From: Bin87 sp965232895
Lineage (GTDB): Bacteria > Chloroflexota > Dehalococcoidia > Lucifugimonadales > UBA3495
Direction of reading: 5' to 3'
DNA length: 64,000 nucleotides
Assembly: GCA_965232895.1 (NCBI GenBank)
Contig: OZ247430.1
Coordinates: forward strand, 1,364,001 to 1,428,000
Position 1 is the first letter of the stretch. Each line of letters starts with the position of its first letter. The translations under genes were made by a program, and so were the position numbers. This document shows positions 49,803 to 57,576 of this stretch, piece after piece. The notes below the pieces were generated by a model. The model was not told the DNA's origin and searched no databases. It saw only the letters and a list, made by a program, of their open reading frames with translations.

Positions 49803-51074
49803 TCAGCGCCGTTTGCGCCGGTCGTCGTCGTTCCTGAACAGGCGGAGCGCCACCCGGTAGTCCGTCGTGTTATCCGCGGAGCGCAGCTCCGCGGTGGGTT
49901 GGTGCAGCAGCTTCTTGACCAGCGCGTTGGTCATCGCGTGAAGCCTTTCCGCCAGCTCGCCATCCTCGTCCTCGTCCAGCATCCGCAGGGTGCGGGTGAC
50001 TTCTTCGCGTCGCACTTCGTCGGCCCGGCGGCGCATGCCCACCACCAATTCCATGGTGTCCGAGGAATTCCACCATTCGGAGAAACGGGATAGCTCGGCA
50101 TCAACCAGGGCGCTTGCCTTCTGCACTTCGCCTGCCAGGCCGTCCAGCGAGACCTCGGCCACCTGCGCCAATGAGTCAATGTCGAACAGCCGCGCCCGGT
50201 CCAGATCTCCCACCGACGGGTCGATGTCGCGAGGCACCGCGATGTCGATCAGCATCATGGGCTCGGCGCTGCGACGTTGCGTGAGGGCCCCGGCGACCAT
50301 CGCTTCATCCACCACGTATCCGGGCGATCCGGTGCTGCTGATGACCAGGTCCGCATCCGCCAGCGCGCACCCCAGATTTTCGAAGGGCGCCGCCACCCCG
50401 CCCAGTTGGCGCGCCAGATCCTGGGCTCGCCAGTGGGTGCGGTTGACCACGGTTATTTGCTGAACACCAGCGTCGGCCAACGCCCGCGCCACCATACGGC
50501 CGGCGTCGCCGGCTCCGATCACCAGCGCGTGGCGGTCGTCCAGGCGGTCGAACAGGCCCCGGGCCAACTGTACCGCCGCGCGGCTCACCGATCGCGAATG
50601 CTGCCCGATGCTGGTCTCCCGATGGACCCGCCGTCCGGCGCGCAAGGCGTCATGGAACACGCGGGTCAGGGGGCTCTTGATGTACCCGCCCTGGCTGGCG
50701 ACACTGAAAGCGGCCCGCACCTGGCCCAGGATCTGTCGCTCTCCAACGATCATCGATTCCAGGCCGCTGGCCATGCGGAACAGGTGTGATACGCAATCCG
50801 ATTCCCATAGCTGGTAGATGTGCCGTTCCAGCTCCGGGCCGGGCACGCCGGAATAACCGATCAGAAAGTCACCGACGCGGCCCACCAGCCCGATGTCGTC
50901 CGGATCGTAGGTGTACACCTCGGTGCGGTTGCAGGTGGAAACGATGACCGACTGCGGCACGTATTCCGCCAGTTGCTCCAGGGCGTCGGGAAGCTGGTCC
51001 CGCTCCACGCTGAGGCGCTCGCGCAACTCCACCGGCGCCGTCCGGTGGTCCAAACCCAGTACCAGGAGGCTCAA
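49803..51074 (-). CDS. hemA: glutamyl-tRNA reductase
   Basis: 423 residues starting at TTG 51074, which overlaps the upstream stop (TTGA) and has GGAGG seven bases before it; the longer open frame would cover the upstream gene. The catalytic cysteine C48 is in VSTCNRTEVY. LFRMASGLESMIVGERQILGQVR, the NADPH-binding ALVIGAGDAGRMVARAL and DVDLVISSTGSPG-type ADLVISSTGSPG are conserved. First committed enzyme of C5 tetrapyrrole synthesis. Confidence 0.95.
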   Translation of the reverse strand: MSLLVLGLDHRTAPVELRERLSVERDQLPDALEQLAEYVPQSVIVSTCNRTEVYTYDPDDIGLVGRVGDFLIGYSGVPGPELERHIYQLWESDCVSHLFRMASGLESMIVGERQILGQVRAAFSVASQGGYIKSPLTRVFHDALRAGRRVHRETSIGQHSRSVSRAAVQLARGLFDRLDDRHALVIGAGDAGRMVARALADAGVQQITVVNRTHWRAQDLARQLGGVAAPFENLGCALADADLVISSTGSPGYVVDEAMVAGALTQRRSAEPMMLIDIAVPRDIDPSVGDLDRARLFDIDSLAQVAEVSLDGLAGEVQKASALVDAELSRFSEWWNSSDTMELVVGMRRRADEVRREEVTRTLRMLDEDEDGELAERLHAMTNALVKKLLHQPTAELRSADNTTDYRVALRLFRNDDDRRKRR

Positions 51075-51790
51075 CTTACTGCCTCCGCCGCTCGCAGCGC
51101 GGCCCGTTTGGCGCAGCCGCCGGTCCTGCAGGCGGTCAGGTCGGGACACATTTCCGGGAGATCGGGATCCAGCAGTTGGGCCAGCACCGCGTCCACGGCT
51201 TCATCGTCCTGGCCGTTGCGCGCCATCGCCAGCAGGTCCTCGGTAATGACGCACTGCCACCGGGTGGGGTCGATCACCGTCCGTTGTTCCTTGATGACCT
51301 TGCGCGCCCGGGCGAGAACACCTGCCAGGTCGGCCCACTGCAGCACCTTGTCTTCGGACAGAGTTTCGCGCATCTTGCGGGCCAGGGCCGGGCTGGCTCC
51401 GCCGGTGGAAATCGCCAGGGTGATCGGGTCGCGCCTTACGATCGAAGGCGCAATGAAGGTGCATTGGTCGGGGTCATCCACGACGTTGAGCAGCACGCCG
51501 CGCTTTTCCGCTTCTTCGTATATCTGACGGTTCACGTGCCAGACGTTGGTGGCCGCCACCGCGATGAACGCGCCGTCCAGATCCCCGGGGCGATACTCCC
51601 GCTGGATCAGCGTGATGTGTCCGCGCTGGGCCGCGCGCCTGATGCCGTCGGTGCACTGTGGGCTGATCAGCGTGATGTCGGCCCCGGCGTCGCGCAATGC
51701 CGCCAGCTTGCCCTGGGCGATGGCGCCGCCGCCCAGGATGACGCAGCGCTTGCCGGTGAGGTTCAGATATACGGGGTAGTACTCAGGCAT
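51071..51790 (-). CDS. precorrin-2 dehydrogenase / sirohydrochlorin ferrochelatase (Met8/CysG-N-like)
   Basis: 239 residues from ATG 51790 (GTG 51805 possible). YYPVYLNLTGKRCVILGGGAIAQGKLAALRDAGADITLISP is the NAD-binding start; AVAATNVWHVNRQIYEEAEKRGVLLNVVDDPDQCTFIAPSIVRRDPITLAISTGGASPALARKMRE is diagnostic. The C-terminal 90 residues are helical with a cysteine-containing tail. Oxidises precorrin-2 and may insert iron to give siroheme. Coupled to hemA by a four-base overlap. Confidence 0.92.
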   Translation of the reverse strand: MPEYYPVYLNLTGKRCVILGGGAIAQGKLAALRDAGADITLISPQCTDGIRRAAQRGHITLIQREYRPGDLDGAFIAVAATNVWHVNRQIYEEAEKRGVLLNVVDDPDQCTFIAPSIVRRDPITLAISTGGASPALARKMRETLSEDKVLQWADLAGVLARARKVIKEQRTVIDPTRWQCVITEDLLAMARNGQDDEAVDAVLAQLLDPDLPEMCPDLTACRTGGCAKRAALRAAEAVS

Positions 51791-51819
51791 GGTGTTTGTT
51801 TTCACAAAGGGTTGTCGGA

Positions 51820-51905
51820 GTCAGGATCCACAGGATTTCGAGATTTTCGGGATTGCCCCCTTCCAATCATGTCAATCCGGCAATGTTGATAATCCTGATT
51901 CTGAC
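51820..51905. repeat. degenerate inverted-repeat element
   Basis: Between ahbAB and the Met8-like gene. Begins GTCAGGATC and ends CCTGATTCTGAC, with GGATT-type words inside; a decayed relative of the long inverted repeat at 53961-54070. Could form a weak hairpin between the two genes. Confidence 0.4.
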
Positions 51906-51921
51906 GAATGGCAATTCCGTT

Positions 51922-53037
51922 CTAAACCAGCGCCTCCGCCATGGCCTCGGCCTCTTCGGCGGAGTCCCAGAACCGTTCGTAGTCCTCGACGAAGTAGCGG
52001 ACCCTGGTCTTCTTGTACTCGCGGGTGCTGTAGAGCAACAGGTTCTCGGTGATGCCCGTCGCCTGCGCGATGTTCCGGCCGATCTCCTCGCACTCGTCCC
52101 GGGTGGGAGCGTGGACCATGGTGAAGTGGCTGTATTCCCAGTCGGGGAACGTGGGACGCTCGTAGCAGTGGGTGACTGCCGGGTTCTCCGCCATGATCAT
52201 CCCGACCTCTTCGGAGCGCTCCGGCGGAACCTTCCAGACGATCATCGCGTTGGCGCGGAAGCCGGACCGCCGGTGGTACAGCACCGCGCTGAACCGGCGC
52301 ATCAGCCTGCGTTCCTGATACCCGCTCAACTGCGCGAACAACTCGGCTACCGTGAGGCCCAGCCGCTGCGCCATGTCGTCAAAGGGCCGGGAAACCAGGG
52401 GCAGGTCCTCCTGAGCCTCACGGATCACCCGCTTGTCCCACTCGGTGATCTCCTGGGCCTGGTTCCAGTCGCTGGCCGGGACACGGGACTGGTCGTCGGC
52501 CTTGCCGTTAGTCTGGCCGGAGTCAGGCCGTCCCGCGTCGGGATTGTAGTTGTAGGCGTCGCTGCGCCGCTTCACCATGTCGAAGTTCACGCCGATCTTG
52601 AAGAACCGGATGGTGGGCATGATGCGGAACTCGATGGCGTTGGTCTTTTCCGCCATCCACTGCACGGTCTCGGCCAGGTCGCCATCGGGCGACACGGCCA
52701 GCGTGAACCACAGGTTGTAGTACGAGCCTTCCCGGGCGTAGTTGTGGCTCACGCCAGGGTGCCGGTTGATGAAAATCGCGCCGTCGTGCAGGTCGCCGTC
52801 GCCGTAGGCAAAGGCCACCAGCGTGGTCTTGTAGCCCAGCCGGCGTGTGTCGAAGATCGCGCTGATCTGTCGCACCACGTTCTGCCGCTTCAGCTCGCCG
52901 AGCCGCTCTAGCAACTCGTTCTCGCTGATCCCAAGGTCTGCGGCGAATTCCCGATACGGTTCCTCCACCATGGGGAAATTGCTCTGGACCATGTTGAGCA
53001 GCTTGCGGTCGGTAATGTCCATGGATTCCGTAGTCAT
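51922..53037 (-). CDS. fused siroheme decarboxylase, AhbA-AhbB type
   Basis: 371 residues containing two Lrp/AsnC-like halves. Half 1 (about 8-170): HTH-like start, then NRHPGVSHNYAREGSYYNLWFTLAVSP. Half 2 (about 198-360): EWDKRVIREAQEDLPLVSRPFDDMAQRLGLTVAELFAQL, then MAENPAVTHCYERPTFPDWEYSHFTMVHAPT. The H-x-Y-x-R segments match AhbA/AhbB and NirD/L/G/H, which remove two carboxyls from siroheme. AhbA and AhbB are usually separate; here they are one chain with a Gly/Ser/Asp-rich linker. With the upstream pathway encoded next door, it points to siroheme-dependent heme or heme d1 synthesis. Confidence 0.88.
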   Translation of the reverse strand: MTTESMDITDRKLLNMVQSNFPMVEEPYREFAADLGISENELLERLGELKRQNVVRQISAIFDTRRLGYKTTLVAFAYGDGDLHDGAIFINRHPGVSHNYAREGSYYNLWFTLAVSPDGDLAETVQWMAEKTNAIEFRIMPTIRFFKIGVNFDMVKRRSDAYNYNPDAGRPDSGQTNGKADDQSRVPASDWNQAQEITEWDKRVIREAQEDLPLVSRPFDDMAQRLGLTVAELFAQLSGYQERRLMRRFSAVLYHRRSGFRANAMIVWKVPPERSEEVGMIMAENPAVTHCYERPTFPDWEYSHFTMVHAPTRDECEEIGRNIAQATGITENLLLYSTREYKKTRVRYFVEDYERFWDSAEEAEAMAEALV

Positions 53038-53064
53038 GTCACGCCACCATCCAACGCCGGTCGA

Positions 53065-53679
53065 TCATACCGGCTGTCCATCGTTCGTTGCCGCCAGGCG
53101 AATGCTGTAGGCGTCAACCAGCCCGACCAGCACTCCGTCTGAAATCTCCACCACCTGCCGGAGCCGGTCCGGTTGCACCGCCTCGACCACGGCCTGTCGG
53201 AAAAACAAAAAGGCCTGCACGCTATCGGTCAGCGGCACGCCACGCGCGGCCATCTCCGAGCCATATTCGTGGCCCAGCATGTGAGTCTCGGACATCGTCT
53301 CGCCCTTGCGTCCGTTGCGGCCATCAAGGTCGTTCCTCAGCAGCAGGGAGAGCAGGCGCCGTCCGAAAAGGCGCATCCGGTCCCGGCCTTCCGCCTGGAA
53401 GCTTTCCATCCAGGCCTGTTCGGAGACGTCCGACTGGCTCAACTTGCTCCGGATACGGCGGAGCGCCAGATCCTCGGGGTCAGAGCCTTCGGCCTGCTTC
53501 CGATCCAGGAGGGCGTCCACGTCTTCACGCAGGAACCGGCGGTGACCGCCGGGAGTGCGATAAACCGGCAAACGACCGCGATCCGCCCACTGGCGGAGGG
53601 TCGCCTCGTTGATCTCCAACGCCCGGCAGACCTCTCCGAGGGACATCCAGCGCGGCGGGTTTTCTGTACTCGTGGCCAC
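53065..53679 (-). CDS. MerR/excisionase-type HTH regulator
   Basis: 204 residues. An N-terminal winged HTH (MSLGEVCRALEINEATLRQWADRGRLPVYRTPGGHRRFLREDVDALL) is the MerR/BldC/excisionase signature. The C-terminal 140 residues are helical (LTDSVQAFLFFRQAVVEAVQPDR) and could be a ligand or protein-interaction domain, similar to RsbRD-N-like regions. It is the first gene of the tetrapyrrole cluster, 27 bases ahead of ahbAB, so it may regulate heme synthesis; that is inference from position. Confidence 0.78.
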   Translation of the reverse strand: MATSTENPPRWMSLGEVCRALEINEATLRQWADRGRLPVYRTPGGHRRFLREDVDALLDRKQAEGSDPEDLALRRIRSKLSQSDVSEQAWMESFQAEGRDRMRLFGRRLLSLLLRNDLDGRNGRKGETMSETHMLGHEYGSEMAARGVPLTDSVQAFLFFRQAVVEAVQPDRLRQVVEISDGVLVGLVDAYSIRLAATNDGQPV

Positions 53680-53781
53680 TAAAACCTGTGGAAATCTACA
53701 GTATTCGCCGAACCCTGCAGGTTTGGCGCGAAAATCCTAGCATAGCCCTGCACAAGGGTCAATCATTTGAGCACGCTCACC

Positions 53782-53924
53782 AGGGCCTTTTCAAAGTTAA
53801 TCCGTCATTCCCGCGGAAGCGGGAATTCAGGAAATCGTTGTGTTCGGAATGTTCTGGATACCGGCTTTTGCCGGTATGACGGTCCGGGGTGAAAGGCCAC
53901 CATCCGGGACTTTGAAAAGGCCCT
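53782..53924. repeat. 143-bp MITE-like repeat, copy B
   Basis: Same length and ends (AGGGCCTTTTCAAAGT ... ACTTTGAAAAGGCCCT) as 38301-38443, in the opposite orientation, with the same two inner palindromes. Lies in the 500-base intergenic stretch upstream of the tetrapyrrole cluster, which otherwise holds only repeats. Confidence 0.8.
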
Positions 53925-53960
53925 GCACGCTCACGCGTACCCAGTTTGCGGCGGAGGATC

Positions 53961-54070
53961 GTCAGAATCAAGATTTACGGGATTTTATGATTGGACAGGA
54001 TTGGGAGATCTCCACCATGGAACGGTACCAATCCTGATAATCCCGAAATCCCGTAAATCTTGATTCTGAC
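53961..54070. repeat. long perfect inverted repeat
   Basis: A 25-base arm at 53961-53985 (starting GTCAGAATCAAGATTTACGG) is perfectly complementary to 54046-54070, and an inner arm CAGGATTGG (53996-54004) pairs with CCAATCCTG (54028-54036). The RNA would be a long, nearly closed hairpin. Similar GTCAGAATC...GATTCTGAC elements are dispersed in many bacterial genomes; a decayed one is at 51820-51905. Confidence 0.75.
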
Positions 54071-54100
54071 AATTTACGAAAGCGCTGACCCAAGAAATCC

Positions 54101-54124
54101 GGGGACGAATAATGCTTCGCCCTT
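54101..54124. repeat. decayed GGGGCGAAT-family palindrome
   Basis: GGGGACGAATAATGCTTCGCCC resembles the GGGGCGAAT...ATTCGCCCC palindromes at 9436, 39062 and 41306 with one insertion and one substitution. Downstream of the cyclase gene, so in terminator position. Confidence 0.35.
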
Positions 54125-54182
54125 ATCCGGATTGAAGTTGCATGTCTGCGTGGCCTTGGGGCGCAGTTAAGCCTTGCTATCT

Positions 54183-55133
54183 CTAGAAGATCGCGATTGG
54201 GTTCACCGGGCTGCCGGTCACGTTGCGCAGCCGCAGGGCGCCAATCGACAGCATGAACTCGTACCGGCCGTGGCGGGCGGCCACTTCGGCCACGTCCTCC
54301 AGGTTGGCGTTGTCGATCAGCCAGACTCCCAGGTACACCAGGCAGGCAATGTGCAGCGGCGACACGATGTTGTCGTACTGGTTGGGGCGGATGTCGTTGG
54401 ACGTATCCGTGCCGAGCATGGCGATCCCGCGCTCCTTGAACCACGGGGCGCAGGCGACGTGACAGGCCACGCTGGGTTCGGTTCCCGGTACGGGTCCGTC
54501 CACGAGCCGGCGGCGGTAGTTGCCGGTGCGAACCAGCAGTATGTCTCCCTCCTGCACCGTGACGCCGTGGTCGCGCTCGGCCGCGTCCAGGTCCTCGGGC
54601 ATCACCGGCGCGTCCGGCGACAGCCAGTCCACGCCGCGCACCCTGGCGATGTCCAGCAGCACGCCCCGGCTCACCAGTCCCTGCGCCGTCAGGTCGATGG
54701 CGTGACTCTGGGCCCCCTCCCGTGACGTGACCACCCCGGCCGGCACGCCGTTGTACATCAGGCCGTCGTAAGAGTAGTGCGACAGCGCGTCGATGTGGGT
54801 GATGGTCTGCCCGTGGAAGACCATGCCGATGAACTCGGCCGCGCCCCTCCGCGAGTTGCGACGTTCCAGGGGATCGGTGTCCCGGCCCTCGCCGCTGTCC
54901 ACCATGAACCGCTGCACCTGGTGGGTGATGTCCGGCGTCATGTCAGTCGTGATGGGGCGGGCGCAGCTCACCGTTTCCCCCGTCTGCACCAGGGCGGCGG
55001 CCTGGGTCCGCTTCGCCGTGGTGATCAGGTTCAGCGCGCCCAGCTGGTCCTGTTGGCCCCAGCGACCCCAATTGTTCTCATCCCGGTACCACGCCAGCAC
55101 CTCGGCTTCGGTGGGTATTCCTGCGAAAGCCAT
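54183..55133 (-). CDS. cyclase-family (kynurenine formamidase-like) metal hydrolase
   Basis: 316 residues from ATG 55133 with GGAGGG upstream. The family metal motif is in MVFHGQTITHIDALSHYSYDG (H...THIDALSH, variant of HxGTHxDxxxH). Further conserved parts are GVLLDIARVRGVDWL, VQEGDILLVRTG, SVACHVACAPWFKERGIAMLGTDTSND and PLHIACLVYLGVWLIDNANLE. Related enzymes hydrolyse formylkynurenine, isatin or similar amides; substrate here unknown. Confidence 0.9.
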   Translation of the reverse strand: MAFAGIPTEAEVLAWYRDENNWGRWGQQDQLGALNLITTAKRTQAAALVQTGETVSCARPITTDMTPDITHQVQRFMVDSGEGRDTDPLERRNSRRGAAEFIGMVFHGQTITHIDALSHYSYDGLMYNGVPAGVVTSREGAQSHAIDLTAQGLVSRGVLLDIARVRGVDWLSPDAPVMPEDLDAAERDHGVTVQEGDILLVRTGNYRRRLVDGPVPGTEPSVACHVACAPWFKERGIAMLGTDTSNDIRPNQYDNIVSPLHIACLVYLGVWLIDNANLEDVAEVAARHGRYEFMLSIGALRLRNVTGSPVNPIAIF

Positions 55134-55482
55134 GGTTCCCTCCATGTCGTGCCGCCGACGCGCGCCGGCGATATAGCCGCGATTTTACACCAGCAAGGGA
55201 GGCATAACGGGCCGCTGCGCCGGGCTCGCCCCGGTCTCCGGCCTCGCCCTGCTGCTCGAAGCGCCAGCCGTCGCGCCCCGATGCGCGCTGGCGCGGTGAC
55301 CCGCAAATCGCGCGACTTGAGGTAGTATAATAGATGCAAATCCAATCATTTCATTGAGATTGATATCTGCAGATGCGGCAGGGGACGGCGTCCGTAGCCG
55401 GCCCCGCGTTCGGCAGACGAGCGACGCCCGTCTTCGGCGACCCACGGATATCAACCGGATACCTTTCAGCCGAGGATTACCA

Positions 55483-55647
55483 GTGTTCTCATCTTGCAAT
55501 CCGACCATCCTGTACTGCGCCCTGTGCCGGACCAACACTCCGTCGCGCGACGTTGAGTACATCACCATGAGAAACGGCCGTCCAGCAACGGTCGCGGTAT
55601 GCAGCAAATGTGGAGCCAGGAAGTTCCATCAGGGAGTGCCTCGATAA
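55483..55647 (+). CDS. DUF5679-like small zinc-ribbon protein
   Basis: 54 residues from GTG 55483, with GAGG seven bases upstream (55472-55475). YCALCRTNTPSRDVEYITMRNGRPATVAVCSKCGARKFHQG matches DUF5679: two C-x-x-C knuckles around a TMRNGRPA strand. Usually found in Chloroflexota and Actinobacteria near translation or topoisomerase genes. Function unknown. Convergent with fmt. Confidence 0.75.
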   Translation: MFSSCNPTILYCALCRTNTPSRDVEYITMRNGRPATVAVCSKCGARKFHQGVPR

Positions 55648-55662
55648 TGCGGCGCGTTCCGG

Positions 55663-56646
55663 TCAGCCCAGCCGGGCGCCAACGAAGTCGGGATACCCGC
55701 GGACGAAATCCTCCGCGGCGGCGGGCCGGCGTCCTTCCAGTTGCAAACGACGGATCGCCAGCAGGCCCTCGCCCGTTCCTGCGGTCAGGTGATCGCCGTC
55801 AAGACGGACTACCGCGCCCGGTTCCGCGTGACCGTCGGGCAACGGCGAAACCGCCAGGAGCTTGAGCTCCTTACCCTGCCACGCGGTGTGCAGCCCCGGC
55901 CACGGCGTGTAGGCCCGTTGCTGCCGCCACAGAAACTCCGCTGATTGGCCCCAGTCGGCCAACCCGTTCGCCCGTTCCATCTTCGACGTGAACGTAGCGA
56001 GCGCGTCATCCTGCGGGCGGGCGTGGACATTCCCGGAAACCCAACCGGGAAGCGTCGCGTCGAGCAGATCCGCTCCTTCGCGGAACAGCTCCGTGGTCAG
56101 GGTCTCGGCGTCGTCGCCGGGCTCGATGTTCCGGGAGCGTTGCGCGACCACCGGCCCGGTATCCATTCCCTCATCGAGCAGCATCAGCGTGACGCCGGTG
56201 GTCTGGTCGCCGCTCAGGATGGCGCCAGGCACCGGGGACGGCCCCCGATGGCGCGGCAACAGCGAGGGATGCAGGTTCAGGCACCCGAACCGGGGAATCT
56301 CCAGCGCCTCGGCCGGCAGCAGCCGGCCGTAGGCGACCACCACGACGATTTCCGGCTTCAGTTCCGAGAATCCGGCGACTGCATCCGAGTTCCGCAGGGT
56401 GGCCGGCTGATAGACCGGAACCGCAAGCTCCTGGGCACGGGCCTTCACCGGCGAGGGCTCCATCATTTGACCCCGGCCCCGTCGCCGGTCGGGTGGAGTG
56501 TAAACGCCGACCAGGTCCACGGCCGGGTTGGCCGCCAGATTTTCCAGCGCGGGCACGGCGAACCGGGGGGTTCCCATGAAGACCGTGCGCAGCGGGTTTG
56601 CGGGGCTAAACTCGCGGCCAGATTCGCCCGTGGAATGGGTTGACAA
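55663..56646 (-). CDS. fmt: methionyl-tRNA formyltransferase
   Basis: 327 residues starting at TTG 56646 (AGGAAA upstream); the frame is open for another 55 codons but those residues are not family-like. FMGTPRFAVPALENLA, PPDRRRGRGQ, VVVAYGRLLP, LNLHPSLLPRHRGPSPVPGAILSGDQTTGVTLMLLDEGMDTGPV (with the catalytic N, H and D) and the OB-fold C-terminus are standard. Formylates initiator Met-tRNA. The RG(A/S)xP segment reads RGPSPV, slightly unusual. Confidence 0.93.
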   Translation of the reverse strand: MSTHSTGESGREFSPANPLRTVFMGTPRFAVPALENLAANPAVDLVGVYTPPDRRRGRGQMMEPSPVKARAQELAVPVYQPATLRNSDAVAGFSELKPEIVVVVAYGRLLPAEALEIPRFGCLNLHPSLLPRHRGPSPVPGAILSGDQTTGVTLMLLDEGMDTGPVVAQRSRNIEPGDDAETLTTELFREGADLLDATLPGWVSGNVHARPQDDALATFTSKMERANGLADWGQSAEFLWRQQRAYTPWPGLHTAWQGKELKLLAVSPLPDGHAEPGAVVRLDGDHLTAGTGEGLLAIRRLQLEGRRPAAAEDFVRGYPDFVGARLG

Positions 56647-57027
56647 GGCGATTTCCTGATTGTAGATTCGGGTCAACCGCTCGTGCGGAACTTTGAGAAA
56701 GGAGGTGATGGCTAATGGAACACAGTTTAACATGCTGGGGCGATGGTAGGCACCAGTCTGGACACGACGGGGTGAACGTCTCTTAGCGTCATCGCTTTTC
56801 ACAAAAGGCATTTAGCCCGTTCGTCGGGCCCAGACCAGTGTCTACCGTCGCCCCAGAGGTTCTGGGAGTATCGGGCGACAAGCCAAAGGTCCAGTCTGGG
56901 CCCGATATCCTTTTAATTTCCACCAGCGCGGGCGGCTCATCCGGAGACCGGGGTCGGGTGATCCTGTTTCTACTCCGGCGCCGTTGGCCTCCATGACGGT
57001 TTGCCCGTTCCCCACGAACGATTTCGT
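56647..57027. other. intergenic stretch without a supported gene
   Basis: Between the fmt start and the rpsP promoter. Open frames here (for example 56789-57055 on the minus strand) have no family features or ribosome sites. The segment CAGACCAGTG...CCAGTCTGGGCC has partial inverted symmetry near 56830-56900. Probably holds the promoter of fmt. Confidence 0.4.
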
Positions 57028-57056
57028 TTGACAAACGTGAGGCAAATCCATACATT
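57028..57056 (+). promoter_or_regulatory. near-consensus sigma-70 promoter for rpsP operon
   Basis: TTGACA (57028-57033) and TACATT (57051-57056) are separated by exactly 17 bases, 40 bases upstream of the rpsP ATG at 57096. A perfect -35 and a four-of-six -10 box, as expected for a strong housekeeping promoter. Confidence 0.75.
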
Positions 57057-57095
57057 GGAATCCTGCTTATACCAATCCAGCAACACGGAGTTCAG

Positions 57096-57365
57096 ATGCT
57101 ACGGATCCGCCTTCGGCGCGTGGGCAAAAAAGGCCGCCCCTACTACCGAATCGTCGTCATGGAAAAGCGCAATCCCAGGGATGGCGCTTACATCGACGGA
57201 ATTGGCCACTACGATCCCATGGCGGACCCGCCGGCAGTGACCTTGGACGAAAGCCGCGCGGTCGAATGGTTGCGCAAGGGCGCTCAACCTTCCGATCCCG
57301 TCCGGCAGATTTTCGAACGGAACGACATCTTCAGCAAGGTCAACTCGGATGAAAGAGCTGATTGA
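57096..57365 (+). CDS. rpsP: 30S ribosomal protein S16
   Basis: 89 residues: MLRIRLRRVGKKGRPYYRIVVMEKRNPRDGAYIDGIGHYDPMADPP is the S16 signature. First gene of the rpsP-khpA-rimM operon, a common bacterial arrangement; its end overlaps khpA by 17 bases. Ribosome site GGAG at about -10. Confidence 0.96.
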   Translation: MLRIRLRRVGKKGRPYYRIVVMEKRNPRDGAYIDGIGHYDPMADPPAVTLDESRAVEWLRKGAQPSDPVRQIFERNDIFSKVNSDERAD

Positions 57366-57576
57366 GTTTATCGCCCAGTCGCTGACGTCCAATCCCGAAG
57401 CCGTCAAGGTTACGGAGTCGGACGAAGGGGACCAGATCGTCATTCGCCTTGAAGTGGCCCCCGAAGACAAGGGCAAGGTCATAGGGCGACAGGGAAGAGT
57501 GGCCCAGGCGATGCGGGTGCTCCTCCGGGTGGCAGCCGTCAAGGACGGCACCCGGGCCGTGTTGGAGATTGTCTAA
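57349..57576 (+). CDS. khpA: KH-domain RNA-binding protein KhpA
   Basis: 75 residues, a single type II KH domain: VIRLEVAPEDKGKVIGRQGRVAQAMRVLLRVAA contains the GxxG loop (GRQG). It typically acts with KhpB in RNA binding linked to cell elongation and ribosome function. Lies between rpsP and rimM, the conserved position of this gene. Confidence 0.93.
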   Translation: MKELIEFIAQSLTSNPEAVKVTESDEGDQIVIRLEVAPEDKGKVIGRQGRVAQAMRVLLRVAAVKDGTRAVLEIV

